From IMG/VR virus record IMGVR_UViG_3300040801_001538, positions 1-21,872 of that record: a stretch of 21,872 nucleotides of DNA; one strand, given 5' to 3'. Each line of letters opens with the position of its first letter. Positions within the stretch are counted from its first letter, which is position 1. The translations under genes and the position numbers were made by a program. This document shows positions 14,661 through 21,600 of the stretch, in pieces. The DNA comes from a virus. Below the pieces are notes generated by a model. That model made no database searches and was not told the DNA's origin. It saw nothing but the letters and a program-made list of their open reading frames with translations.

Positions 14661-15014
14661 TTAAGATTGTAATTTTTTTATTTCATCCCTTAGTTCAATG
14701 GCCCTTTCGAAGTCTTGTTTGTCGATAGCCTTTTGAAGTTTGGTTTGAAGATTACTTATCTTTTCACCGTTTTCCTCGATAGATTTAATCTTATCTCTTA
14801 ACTCAACAGCCTTTTCAAAGTCCTGTGATTCAACAGCATCTTGAAGCTCAGATTTTAATTTGATGGTCTCATCAACGGACTCACCCATAGAGTTATTAGA
14901 GTAGGTGAAAACATACCCATTAGGCCCAACCTTATAATACACAGGTTGAACATCATCGAATAAAGATTCTAAATCCTTAAACATTTGGTCAAAAATACTT
15001 TTTCTGTAAAACAT
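14661..15014 (-). CDS. UVR-motif protein (two UvrB/UvrC-type motifs), possible Clp partner
   Basis: A 117-aa protein whose C-terminal half holds two UVR helical-hairpin motifs: DFEKAVELRDKIK (65-77) and DFERAIELRDEIK (101-113), each preceded by a Lys/Leu/Gln helix. The N-terminal 45 residues (MFYRKSIFDQMFKDLESLFD, then YYKVGPNGYVFTYSN) match nothing I know and contain no zinc-binding cysteines, unlike McsA. UVR motifs mediate protein contacts in UvrB, UvrC, McsA and the middle domain of ClpC. The gene is divergent from the phage clpC gene, whose middle domain carries the same motif ([13 protein letters not shown]), so a partner or regulator of that ATPase is an attractive inference. It has its own terminator. 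A role in DNA repair is the main alternative. Confidence 0.85.
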   Translation of the reverse strand: MFYRKSIFDQMFKDLESLFDDVQPVYYKVGPNGYVFTYSNNSMGESVDETIKLKSELQDAVESQDFEKAVELRDKIKSIEENGEKISNLQTKLQKAIDKQDFERAIELRDEIKKLQS

Positions 15015-15037
15015 AATATTAGTTTAATTTATTTTAT

Positions 15038-15045
15038 TATCTTTG
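15038..15045 (+). promoter_or_regulatory. Possible distal -7 element upstream of clpC
   Basis: TATCTTTG fits TAnnTTTG, 155 nt before the clpC ATG. No TTTG -33 element is seen at the normal distance, so this is weak. Confidence 0.25.
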
Positions 15046-15090
15046 TGTCTTTAAGAGAAAAATGTGCCAAAACTAAAAATCTAACATAAA

Positions 15091-15127
15091 ACTGTCATTC
15101 TGTCAGTTTTACAAAAAAATACTGACA
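15091..15127. promoter_or_regulatory. Operator-like repeats upstream of clpC
   Basis: An inverted repeat TGTCAGT (15101-15107) / ACTGACA (15121-15127) with a 13-nt A/T spacer is preceded by another ACTGTCA (15091-15097), so TGTCA half-sites recur three times. They lie 38-74 nt before the clpC -7 element, in the divergent region shared with the UVR gene. This could be a binding site for a host or phage regulator or an RNA hairpin. Inference only. Confidence 0.35.
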
Positions 15128-15145
15128 ATTTCAGTTAAGATGTAG

Positions 15146-15172
15146 TTTGTATCAGATTTTGTCTTATATTTG
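15146..15172 (+). promoter_or_regulatory. Bacteroidota-type promoter for clpC
   Basis: TATATTTG (15165-15172) is a perfect TAnnTTTG -7 element, 27 nt before the start codon. TTTG at 15146-15149 could be the -33 element, but the spacing of 15 nt is short. Confidence 0.6.
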
Positions 15173-15199
15173 TAGAGTCTAAAAGAAAAATAGAAAATT

Positions 15200-17218
15200 A
15201 TGATTGAATCAGTAGACCCGAACGATAGTTCAAAAGGGAAAAAAGAAAGAGGACCAAAATCGGGAACACCTGTATTGGATAACTTCTCACGTGACTTGAT
15301 TGGATTGGCTGAACAGGGTAAGTTAGACCCCGTTGTCGGTCGTGACCGTGAGATTGACCGAATCGCTCAGATTCTTTCCCGTAGAAAGAAGAATAACCCC
15401 ATCATCATTGGTGAACCTGGTTGTGGTAAAACTGCAATCATTGAAGGATTGGCAATGAAGATTTACGAAGGTGACTGTCCTCGTAACCTATGTGACAAAC
15501 GTATCGTATCATTAGATATGACATCAATCGTTGCAGGTACAAAGTATCGTGGTCAGTTTGAGGAACGTCTAAAGGTAATCTTAGACGAGTTACACGACAA
15601 CCCTGATATCATTGTGTTTATCGATGAGATTCACACAATCATTGGGGCTGGTAACTCATCAGGTTCATTAGACGCATCCAACATCTTTAAACCCGCACTT
15701 GCACGTGGTGAACTCCAATGTGTAGGGGCAACAACTCTCGATGAATATCGTGAGAATATTGAAAAAGACGGAGCATTGGAACGTCGTTTTCAAAAGGTAA
15801 TGGTTGATGGTGCATCACCTGAGGAGACAATGGTGATTTTACAGAACCTAAAGTCTCGTTATGAGAAACACCACAAAGTAACGTACACTGACGAATCATT
15901 GGAAGGGTGTGTCTACTTGGCTGACCGTTACATTACCGACCGTGCATTCCCTGATAAAGCCATCGACATTATGGATGAGGTGGGTGCTCGTAGTCAGATT
16001 TCTGTCAAACTACCTGAGGAGATTGAAAAACTCAAAGAGGAAGCTAACAAAATCAAACAGGAGAAAATCAACGTGGTCAAGGCTCAGGATTATGAGAAGG
16101 CTGCACATCTTCGTGACAAAGAGAAGAAAGTTCTTAAGAAATTGGAAAATGTTAAGGCCGACTTCGAAGCGAAACAAGATGAGGAACGCAGACCTATTAC
16201 TGAAGATATGGTATATGAGGTAGTAGCAAATATGACTAAGATTCCTGTTTCTAAACTCAATCAAAATGAGATGGAAGGTTTGTTAGACCTCGAAGGTAAC
16301 CTCAACGAGGCAGTAATCGGACAAGAAAATGCGGTGAAGAAGATTTCCAAAGCAATCCGTAGAAACCGTGTGGGTATCAAGGACCCTAACCGTCCAATCG
16401 GTTCGTTTATCTTCCTTGGTTCCACAGGTGTCGGTAAAACCCACTTGGCCAAACAATTGGCAAAACAAATCTTCGGAGATGAAGAAGCTCTCATCCGTGT
16501 GGATATGAGTGAGTACCAAGAGAAGTACACCATGTCGCGTCTCATCGGTTCTCCTCCAGGATATGTGGGTCACCAAGAAGGTGGTCAACTCACTGAGAAA
16601 GTAAAAAACAAACCTTACTCTGTAGTATTGTTTGATGAGATTGAAAAGGCTAACAAAGACATCTTCTCTCTCCTTTTACAAGTATTGGATGACGGTCACC
16701 TTACAGATAGTTTCGGTCGTAAAATCAACTTCAAAAACTGTTTGATTATTATGACTTCTAACTTGGGAGTTAAGAAACTACAAGACTTCGGAGCGGGTGT
16801 TGGTTTCGACACAACATCAAGAATTAGTGGTGATGAAGATTTGAAGAAAGCACTTCTTCAGAAAGAACTAAAGAACCACTTTACTCCTGAGTTCTTGAAC
16901 CGTTTGGATGAGGTTATTGTATTCAACCCTCTAAAACAAACTGAGGTTCGTCAGATTGTTGAGATTGAACTGAGTAAACTAACGAAACGTTTGGAAAGAC
17001 TCGGTTACCATATCAACTTTACCGATGAAGTGAAGACTATGTTAGCGGATGTTGGGTTCGACGAACAATACGGAGCAAGACCTATCAAACGAGCAATCCA
17101 AGAGAAAATCGAGGATTACATATCTGAAGAAGTACTACGTCAGAACATCAAAATCGGACGTAATTACGAACTCAAATATGACAACGAAGAAGTTCTAATT
17201 GAGGAAGGGGTGAAATAA
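15200..17218 (+). CDS. clpC: ClpC-type AAA+ unfoldase lacking the N-domain
   Basis: A 672-aa double-ring Clp/Hsp100 ATPase that would unfold proteins for ClpP or act alone. D1: Walker A GEPGCGKT (71-78), pore loop KYRGQ (115-119), Walker [10 protein letters not shown] (137-145). Middle domain with a UVR motif (297-309), typical of ClpC rather than ClpA or ClpB. D2: Walker A GSTGVGKT (407-414), pore loop GYVG (454-457), Walker [10 protein letters not shown] (475-483), and a VGF tripeptide (534-536) at the position of the ClpP-docking loop. Cellular ClpC has some 140-150 more N-terminal residues forming the substrate/adaptor Clp-N domain. Here the protein begins MIESVDPND and stops upstream rule out a longer start. 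The host-like promoter suggests early or middle expression. No clpP is in the window. The divergent neighbour encodes UVR motifs. Confidence 0.93.
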   Translation: MIESVDPNDSSKGKKERGPKSGTPVLDNFSRDLIGLAEQGKLDPVVGRDREIDRIAQILSRRKKNNPIIIGEPGCGKTAIIEGLAMKIYEGDCPRNLCDKRIVSLDMTSIVAGTKYRGQFEERLKVILDELHDNPDIIVFIDEIHTIIGAGNSSGSLDASNIFKPALARGELQCVGATTLDEYRENIEKDGALERRFQKVMVDGASPEETMVILQNLKSRYEKHHKVTYTDESLEGCVYLADRYITDRAFPDKAIDIMDEVGARSQISVKLPEEIEKLKEEANKIKQEKINVVKAQDYEKAAHLRDKEKKVLKKLENVKADFEAKQDEERRPITEDMVYEVVANMTKIPVSKLNQNEMEGLLDLEGNLNEAVIGQENAVKKISKAIRRNRVGIKDPNRPIGSFIFLGSTGVGKTHLAKQLAKQIFGDEEALIRVDMSEYQEKYTMSRLIGSPPGYVGHQEGGQLTEKVKNKPYSVVLFDEIEKANKDIFSLLLQVLDDGHLTDSFGRKINFKNCLIIMTSNLGVKKLQDFGAGVGFDTTSRISGDEDLKKALLQKELKNHFTPEFLNRLDEVIVFNPLKQTEVRQIVEIELSKLTKRLERLGYHINFTDEVKTMLADVGFDEQYGARPIKRAIQEKIEDYISEEVLRQNIKIGRNYELKYDNEEVLIEEGVK

Positions 17219-17227
17219 TCCCCTTCC
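17203..17227 (+). other. Hairpin spanning the clpC stop codon
   Basis: A perfect 8-bp stem, GGAAGGGG (17203-17210) / CCCCTTCC (17220-17227), carries the TAA stop in its 9-nt loop. There is no T run, so it is not a canonical intrinsic terminator. It may protect the mRNA 3' end or slow read-through into the peptidase promoter. Confidence 0.5.
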
Positions 17228-17230
17228 CTA

Positions 17231-17261
17231 TTGGAAGTTAACTAAATAGTTATTATATTTG
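17231..17261 (+). promoter_or_regulatory. Bacteroidota-type promoter for the metallopeptidase
   Basis: TTG at 17231-17233, 20-nt spacer, then TATATTTG at 17254-17261, 16 nt before the ATG. This matches the Bacteroidota -33/-7 consensus well. Confidence 0.75.
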
Positions 17262-17277
17262 TATCAAATTAAAAGAA

Positions 17278-18351
17278 ATGGACAATAAAAGTATTGCAAG
17301 ATTTAAGGAACTACTCTCAGTACCTTCAAAGACATATCAAGAAGACCAAATGGTGGAATACATCTCATGGGTCTTAGATAGTATTGATGGAGTCGAGTAC
17401 TACACTGACGAGATGAATAACATCTACGCGACCAAACGTCAAGATGGATTCTACGGGAAGTTCCCAATGTTTGTTGCACATACTGACACAGTCCATTCAA
17501 TTGTCCCCGAAATCGTTGTTAAGGAACAAACACTTCCCAAACCATCGACATTTGGACGTACATTCGATGAAACTCAGTTTGACGTCCTTAAAGCTTACAC
17601 TCCTGACGGTACCCCAACAGGTATTGGTGGTGATGATAAGTGTGGTATCTTCATTTGTTTGGAACTTCTCCGTACACTGTCCAATGTTAAAGTTGGGTTA
17701 TTTGTATCTGAGGAAACTGGATGTATTGGTTCCAGCAAATGTGATGTTAAGTTCCTTAACGATGTCGGGTACATCATTCAATACGACGCACCTGGTAACC
17801 ATCTAATTACCGAGGTTTGCTCGGGAGTTCGCCTGTTTGAAGAAAACGGGGGATTCATCAAAAGAGCACTTCCTGTAATTGAGAGAACCATGGAAACGGA
17901 CATGGATTTACAATCACACCCTTATACTGATGTTTCTCAGTTAAAGAAGAAAAGTGATGTTTCCTGTATTAACATTTCCTGTGGGTATTACGAGATGCAC
18001 TCACCAAATGAGTTCATCGTGTTAGATGATGTTGAAAAGGCCATCAGAACAGGTATCAACTTAGTTAATGAGTTTGGTTACGAAAAACAGGAATACGCCT
18101 ACGAACCACCCAATCTAATCTATAGTGGGTTTATTGACATCCAAAATGTTGATGATGATTGGGACGATACCTTGTTGGATGGTTTAGAAAATGAAACCTT
18201 TGAATTGTCGGACAACACCGTCGAACTTGAGTTTGGTGGTGTAACCATCCAAAGTCACCACACCGGTGATACCGTCTACATGGATGAAGACGACGTGATT
18301 AAACTTTACGAAATTATTCGTGAGAACTTCTTATTCAAAGGGGTCGAATAA
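17278..18351 (+). CDS. Zinc metallopeptidase of the M20/M28 (clan MH) type
   Basis: A 357-aa protein with all five ligand positions of di-zinc MH-clan peptidases: MFVAHTDTVH (His69, Asp71), TGIGGDDKCG (Asp119 or Asp120), FVSEETGCIG (catalytic Glu145, Glu146), IIQYDAPGN (Asp170) and YEMHSPNEF (His241). The spacing and SPNEF motif resemble peptidase T-like enzymes. Only about 70 residues separate Asp170 from His241, so the dimerisation/lid domain of M20 enzymes is reduced or missing. The C-terminal 85 residues (from about 272) form an extra acidic segment I do not recognise. Likely activity is aminopeptidase or tripeptidase action on short peptides in the cytoplasm; no signal peptide is present. 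It lies downstream of clpC with its own promoter and a terminator, and its last 21 nt overlap the convergent gene. Confidence 0.88.
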   Translation: MDNKSIARFKELLSVPSKTYQEDQMVEYISWVLDSIDGVEYYTDEMNNIYATKRQDGFYGKFPMFVAHTDTVHSIVPEIVVKEQTLPKPSTFGRTFDETQFDVLKAYTPDGTPTGIGGDDKCGIFICLELLRTLSNVKVGLFVSEETGCIGSSKCDVKFLNDVGYIIQYDAPGNHLITEVCSGVRLFEENGGFIKRALPVIERTMETDMDLQSHPYTDVSQLKKKSDVSCINISCGYYEMHSPNEFIVLDDVEKAIRTGINLVNEFGYEKQEYAYEPPNLIYSGFIDIQNVDDDWDDTLLDGLENETFELSDNTVELEFGGVTIQSHHTGDTVYMDEDDVIKLYEIIRENFLFKGVE

Positions 18352-20175
18352 CTGATAGTTATTCATCAAAGAACGAAGGGTTGAGAGCTTTGCTCTCACC
18401 TTTTTCGTTTCGAACTTATCAGTTTCACCATTAAATCTTTTTAATGTAAAATCCACCTTATTCGTTTCAGGGTGAACACCTGATATGTTTACAAATGTAC
18501 CCTCTTGAGAAGGTACTGGTATGTTTTGATTTAATTTAAACTCTTTCTCTAACTCTTTATTAATTTTTAAGTATTCATCAACATCTAAGAAGAAGTCACT
18601 GTCTTTTAACTTATCGTAATAACTACTTAATACGGATTCCGTTGGGTCGTTAAAGTTTTCATTAAATGTTTCATCGTCCTCACTATCATATGCAAGTTCA
18701 TAAACATACATGTAAGGGAAACTTACATTATTTGACACATAATCTTCCAACATTGATTTTAGGTCGAGGTCTTTGAAATACTCATTACTCTCGTATATAT
18801 TAACCAGTTCACTCAGGTCGATACTATATTTGTAGAAACATTCACCTTCTTTCTCGATACCTATTTCACTCAGAATGTTACAAAGTTCGTTTTGAAATCT
18901 TTTTCTTAAACCAACCTCAATGGATTCATTTTTGGCAATTGAAAACTCATAACCTAAGTCCTCGATGAAACTACTTTCCAAATTATCGGTAATAAACTTA
19001 CCTATGGTTGAGTAATCATCTCGGTCTATATCAAAACCGTCCTCACCTTTTTTAATTAATGATGCAACTTCAGGGTTATACACCTGAATAATATCTTTTA
19101 ATATCTCTAAGTGTTCGTCATTCAAATTATAAAGATAATACCCTTCACTTAAATCTTCATCAAAGTTATATGTGTCATAATAATTAGCGTCATATCCGTA
19201 TGGTGGGTCAATTGCGTTGGCAATGAAACTAATATCACTCTCTTCAATCTCTTCGTTAAATAATGAAAGAAACTTTTCAGGACCGTCAAAATTGAGGACC
19301 ACTTCGTAACCATCGTCACTTTTTCTGACCTTATCAAAGATTTCACTCTGTACCTTAACACGACTAGGTTCAATCTCACCGTTGTTTAACTTACTAAGTA
19401 GTTCATAGTGATTTTGACCTTGTATTAAACCTTTAATCTTATCTTTTATAGGGTCAAAACGGTCTAACAATACGTCTACGGACCTTAAACTATCCTGTTG
19501 GTCATATACCTCAGTCCTACCATTTGGTCTAACCAGTAGTGCCATTTTACCGAATATGTTATTACTACTCTTCTTATCGATGATGTAATATAAAGAACCC
19601 TCTTTAGTGTACGTATCAAAGTATCTGGTATCATCTTTAGAAGTTGTACACCATTTTGTATTTTGACCATAGTAACACGAGGCTCCGTGAGATAACGGTT
19701 CCACAATTAAGAATCGGTCGTCTTCATAAATCTTTACAGATTCATTTTTGACTTCTTTTTCTTTTTCCTTTTGTTCCTTTCTTTTACTAATTGCCGAAAG
19801 TACGGCTTGTAACGCCCAAATAGAATCATACTTGTTAATGTCCTTAGGTGCAGTTCTAAGTTTGTCGGCCTTTACCAATGATGACATTGACGCAGCGTCA
19901 TCAATATCTTCAGGTGTAATTGATGATGCACTCTTGTGAAACTTCTCAATGAGTTCAATAAATAAGTTGACGTTATCCGCCAGTGAATACGTTATAGGGT
20001 CACCCAAACCTATCATCTGTTTCACCATCCACTCAGAATACTTCTTTGTAGATGAAGGGTCACCTTCGATAAGTTTCTCTAATAACTCAGGAGAATCCGC
20101 AAAGGTAGGGGTGTCTTTATATTTATCTATAAGACGTTCCTTTTTTCCCTCAAGTAGTATTGTCATGAACTTCAT
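18331..20175 (-). CDS. Unknown 614-aa phage protein with YYGQNTKWCTTS motif
   Basis: The N-terminus MKFMTILLEGKKERLIDKYK begins many unassigned proteins of T4-like marine phages as I recall them, and ILLE|G fits gp21-type cleavage at residue 9. Residues 60-130 are helical. A distinct domain follows (about 148-245): VKIYEDDRFLIVEPLSHGAS, then YYGQNTKWCTTSKDD (Cys167 and Cys176 within a GxxTKWC motif), YTKEGSLYYIIDKK and KMALLVRPNGRTEVYDQQD. The rest is acidic, with repeated short Asp/Glu/Tyr stretches, ending in a small beta domain (LFDPFE). I know no function for this family. The conserved Cys/Trp core suggests a ligand-binding or catalytic pocket. A late element lies 14 nt upstream, so it is probably a late gene. 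Confidence 0.85.
   Translation of the reverse strand: MKFMTILLEGKKERLIDKYKDTPTFADSPELLEKLIEGDPSSTKKYSEWMVKQMIGLGDPITYSLADNVNLFIELIEKFHKSASSITPEDIDDAASMSSLVKADKLRTAPKDINKYDSIWALQAVLSAISKRKEQKEKEKEVKNESVKIYEDDRFLIVEPLSHGASCYYGQNTKWCTTSKDDTRYFDTYTKEGSLYYIIDKKSSNNIFGKMALLVRPNGRTEVYDQQDSLRSVDVLLDRFDPIKDKIKGLIQGQNHYELLSKLNNGEIEPSRVKVQSEIFDKVRKSDDGYEVVLNFDGPEKFLSLFNEEIEESDISFIANAIDPPYGYDANYYDTYNFDEDLSEGYYLYNLNDEHLEILKDIIQVYNPEVASLIKKGEDGFDIDRDDYSTIGKFITDNLESSFIEDLGYEFSIAKNESIEVGLRKRFQNELCNILSEIGIEKEGECFYKYSIDLSELVNIYESNEYFKDLDLKSMLEDYVSNNVSFPYMYVYELAYDSEDDETFNENFNDPTESVLSSYYDKLKDSDFFLDVDEYLKINKELEKEFKLNQNIPVPSQEGTFVNISGVHPETNKVDFTLKRFNGETDKFETKKVRAKLSTLRSLMNNYQLFDPFE
18379..18405 (+). terminator. 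Intrinsic terminator for the peptidase, inside the convergent gene
   Basis: Stem TGAGAGC / GCTCTCA (7 bp, extendable by GG/CC) with a TTT loop, then a run of five T (18401-18405), 30 nt past the peptidase stop. It lies antisense within the 3' coding end of the 614-aa gene. Confidence 0.7.
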
Positions 20176-20189
20176 TTAAAAACTTTTAC

Positions 20190-20197
20190 TATAAATA
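20190..20197 (-). promoter_or_regulatory. Putative late promoter element TATTTATA before 614-aa gene
   Basis: Exact coding-strand TATTTATA in the context GTATTTATAGTAAAAG, 14 nt before the ATG at 20175. Confidence 0.55.
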
Positions 20198-20205
20198 CTT
20201 GATAG

Positions 20206-20237
20206 TTTGGATAATTGATTAATAACCCTTATATTTG
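20206..20237 (+). promoter_or_regulatory. Bacteroidota-type promoter for the CAP-domain gene
   Basis: TTTG (20206-20209), 20-nt spacer, TATATTTG (20230-20237), 19 nt before the ATG. This is the closest match in the window to the Bacteroidota consensus, so it is probably read by the unmodified host RNA polymerase. Confidence 0.8.
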
Positions 20238-20256
20238 AAGTATAAATAAACAATAT

Positions 20257-20706
20257 ATGAAAAAACTACTTTTATTACTACTGTTACTATCAACTACTGC
20301 ATTCTCTCAGACAATGACCGATGAGGAGATACTTAGGGGGCAAGAAAATCAGTTCATAGAATTATTGAATGTTGAAAGAACCAAAAAAGGACTCAGAACC
20401 TTAGTATTCAATCAAGGTCTATATGATACAGTTTCAACTCGACAAGCCAATAACATGGCAATCAATGATAGTTTATACCACAAACCTGATGATGTGAATA
20501 ACCATTGTGGTGAGGTGGCAGCAGGTCCATTTATGACAATCAACACACGACTGGCCACAAGGTCAATAAACTTATTCAAAGACTCATCAACCTCACATTG
20601 GGGTTGTCTTATGAGTAGTTCTTCAACCATTGTTTCGGTTAGGATGGAATCATTTACCGACGAAAATGGTTGGTCAGGGATGTACATATGTGTGAACTAT
20701 ATGTAA
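20257..20706 (+). CDS. Secreted CAP/SCP-domain protein
   Basis: A 149-aa protein with an N-terminal Sec signal peptide (MKKLLLLLLLLSTTAFSQ), cleavage probably after AFS as is usual in Flavobacteriia. The remainder fits a short CAP (SCP/PR-1) domain: FIELLNVERTKKGLRTLVFN, then ANNMAINDSLYHK (His75), HCGEVAAG (Glu86), and DSSTSHWGCLMS (His114), followed by the closing strands TIVSVRMESF and MYICVNYM. His75, Glu86 and His114 correspond to the conserved His/Glu/His cavity residues of the superfamily. It would be exported to the host periplasm. The molecular role is unknown; bacterial CAP proteins have been linked to cell-wall and surface processes. It has a strong host-type promoter. The family call is good though the domain is compact. 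Confidence 0.85.
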   Translation: MKKLLLLLLLLSTTAFSQTMTDEEILRGQENQFIELLNVERTKKGLRTLVFNQGLYDTVSTRQANNMAINDSLYHKPDDVNNHCGEVAAGPFMTINTRLATRSINLFKDSSTSHWGCLMSSSSTIVSVRMESFTDENGWSGMYICVNYM

Positions 20707-20732
20707 AAACCTATTTAATTATTTCTCAAAGT

Positions 20733-21572
20733 TTAAGCCAACTCCTGACCCTGATTATTTTCGGGAAATCTTAACCTTTCTTTTTTAACCTTATCTACCA
20801 GTTGATTAAATACGTCTTCACTATCTACGGTTACGTAATTTTTTTTATCGTATTTTACAGTGTCACACATAGAGTTATTCTTATTACAAACCTGTGATAG
20901 TTTCAGTCTACTTTTTCTAAAGTTGTCAAACTCAGGTATTCTACTAAACTGAGATAGTAATCCTCTTTGAGTCTCATTATTTTTATCGAATACGAAGACA
21001 CTACCATCCACAAATCCAACAAATGTTTTATCACCTGAGGCATTTTGACCATACATAGGTTTCGGAACTATTAAAACACTCGGTATTTTACCTGGATTTT
21101 TCATCTGAACCGATAAATCGACAAACTGTTCTTTTTTATAATCAGCATGGTTCTTCCCTTTAGATGGTTCCCATTTAACCTTTGGAGGTACAATTGTTGT
21201 TTCTCCAAACATTACATTGGGAAACTTTCTATTGATGTATTTTTGTACTTCTTCGGCTCTTGCTTTTGCCAATGAACCTTTTTCCTCAAATCCTTTTGGG
21301 TTAGGAACATTAGACTCACCGGCAGTTATCTTTAATAATACACTACCCTCACCGTACTTAGATATGAAATCACCAATACTTTTTACCGTATTATTCAAAT
21401 CATTAGTGTTTTGTAATTTGTATTCACCACTATCAAATAAATTACCTAAATTGAATCTTGATTCACTAGGTTTAGTGACCTTACCTCTTTGTTCATATCT
21501 TTGTTCAGACAGTACCTTATATACCATCTTCTTAATATCGGCCTCCGTTAAACGAATTACTTTATTTCCCAT
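20733..21572 (-). CDS. OmpA-like-domain protein with a phage-type N-terminal leader
   Basis: The frame is open further upstream, but ATG 21572 is preferred: it lies 18 nt after an exact late element and gives MGNKVIRLTEADIKKMVYKV, a leader type common in marine T4-like phage proteins. This yields 279 aa. Residues 43-158 resemble an OmpA C-terminal peptidoglycan-binding domain: LFDSGEYKL, LNNTVKSIGDFISKYGEGS, LLKITAGESN (place of GxTD), SLAKARAEEVQKYI (Arg105) and a late VDLSVQM strand. The similarity is by pattern only and is moderate. The C-terminal 110 residues are unassigned, with two cysteines (SQVCNKNNSMCD). The leader offers LTE|A (residue 10) and LSE|Q (residue 23) as possible protease sites. 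No Sec signal peptide is seen. Confidence 0.75.
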   Translation of the reverse strand: MGNKVIRLTEADIKKMVYKVLSEQRYEQRGKVTKPSESRFNLGNLFDSGEYKLQNTNDLNNTVKSIGDFISKYGEGSVLLKITAGESNVPNPKGFEEKGSLAKARAEEVQKYINRKFPNVMFGETTIVPPKVKWEPSKGKNHADYKKEQFVDLSVQMKNPGKIPSVLIVPKPMYGQNASGDKTFVGFVDGSVFVFDKNNETQRGLLSQFSRIPEFDNFRKSRLKLSQVCNKNNSMCDTVKYDKKNYVTVDSEDVFNQLVDKVKKERLRFPENNQGQELA

Positions 21573-21590
21573 CTTTATTAATGTTTTTAT

Positions 21591-21598
21591 TATAAATA
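21591..21598 (-). promoter_or_regulatory. Putative late promoter element TATTTATA before OmpA-like gene
   Basis: Exact coding-strand TATTTATA in the context GTATTTATAATAAAAAC, 18 nt before the chosen ATG. The context matches the protease element almost base for base. Confidence 0.55.
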
Positions 21599-21600
21599 CC

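Noticed and set aside
15687-15899. Minus-strand frames opposite clpC
   Set aside because: Antisense shadows of a strongly conserved ClpC coding region; no leader or family match.
18331-18351. Inverted repeat at the shared stop codons as a bidirectional terminator
   Set aside because: The arms are only six A/T-rich bases and have no T run; the GAGAGC hairpin at 18379-18405 is a better terminator.
20241-20248. TATAAATA on the plus strand before the CAP gene, in the T4 late-promoter sense
   Set aside because: It is the only copy in that orientation, lies downstream of a much better host-type promoter, and sits only 8 nt from the ATG; probably chance in A/T-rich leader.
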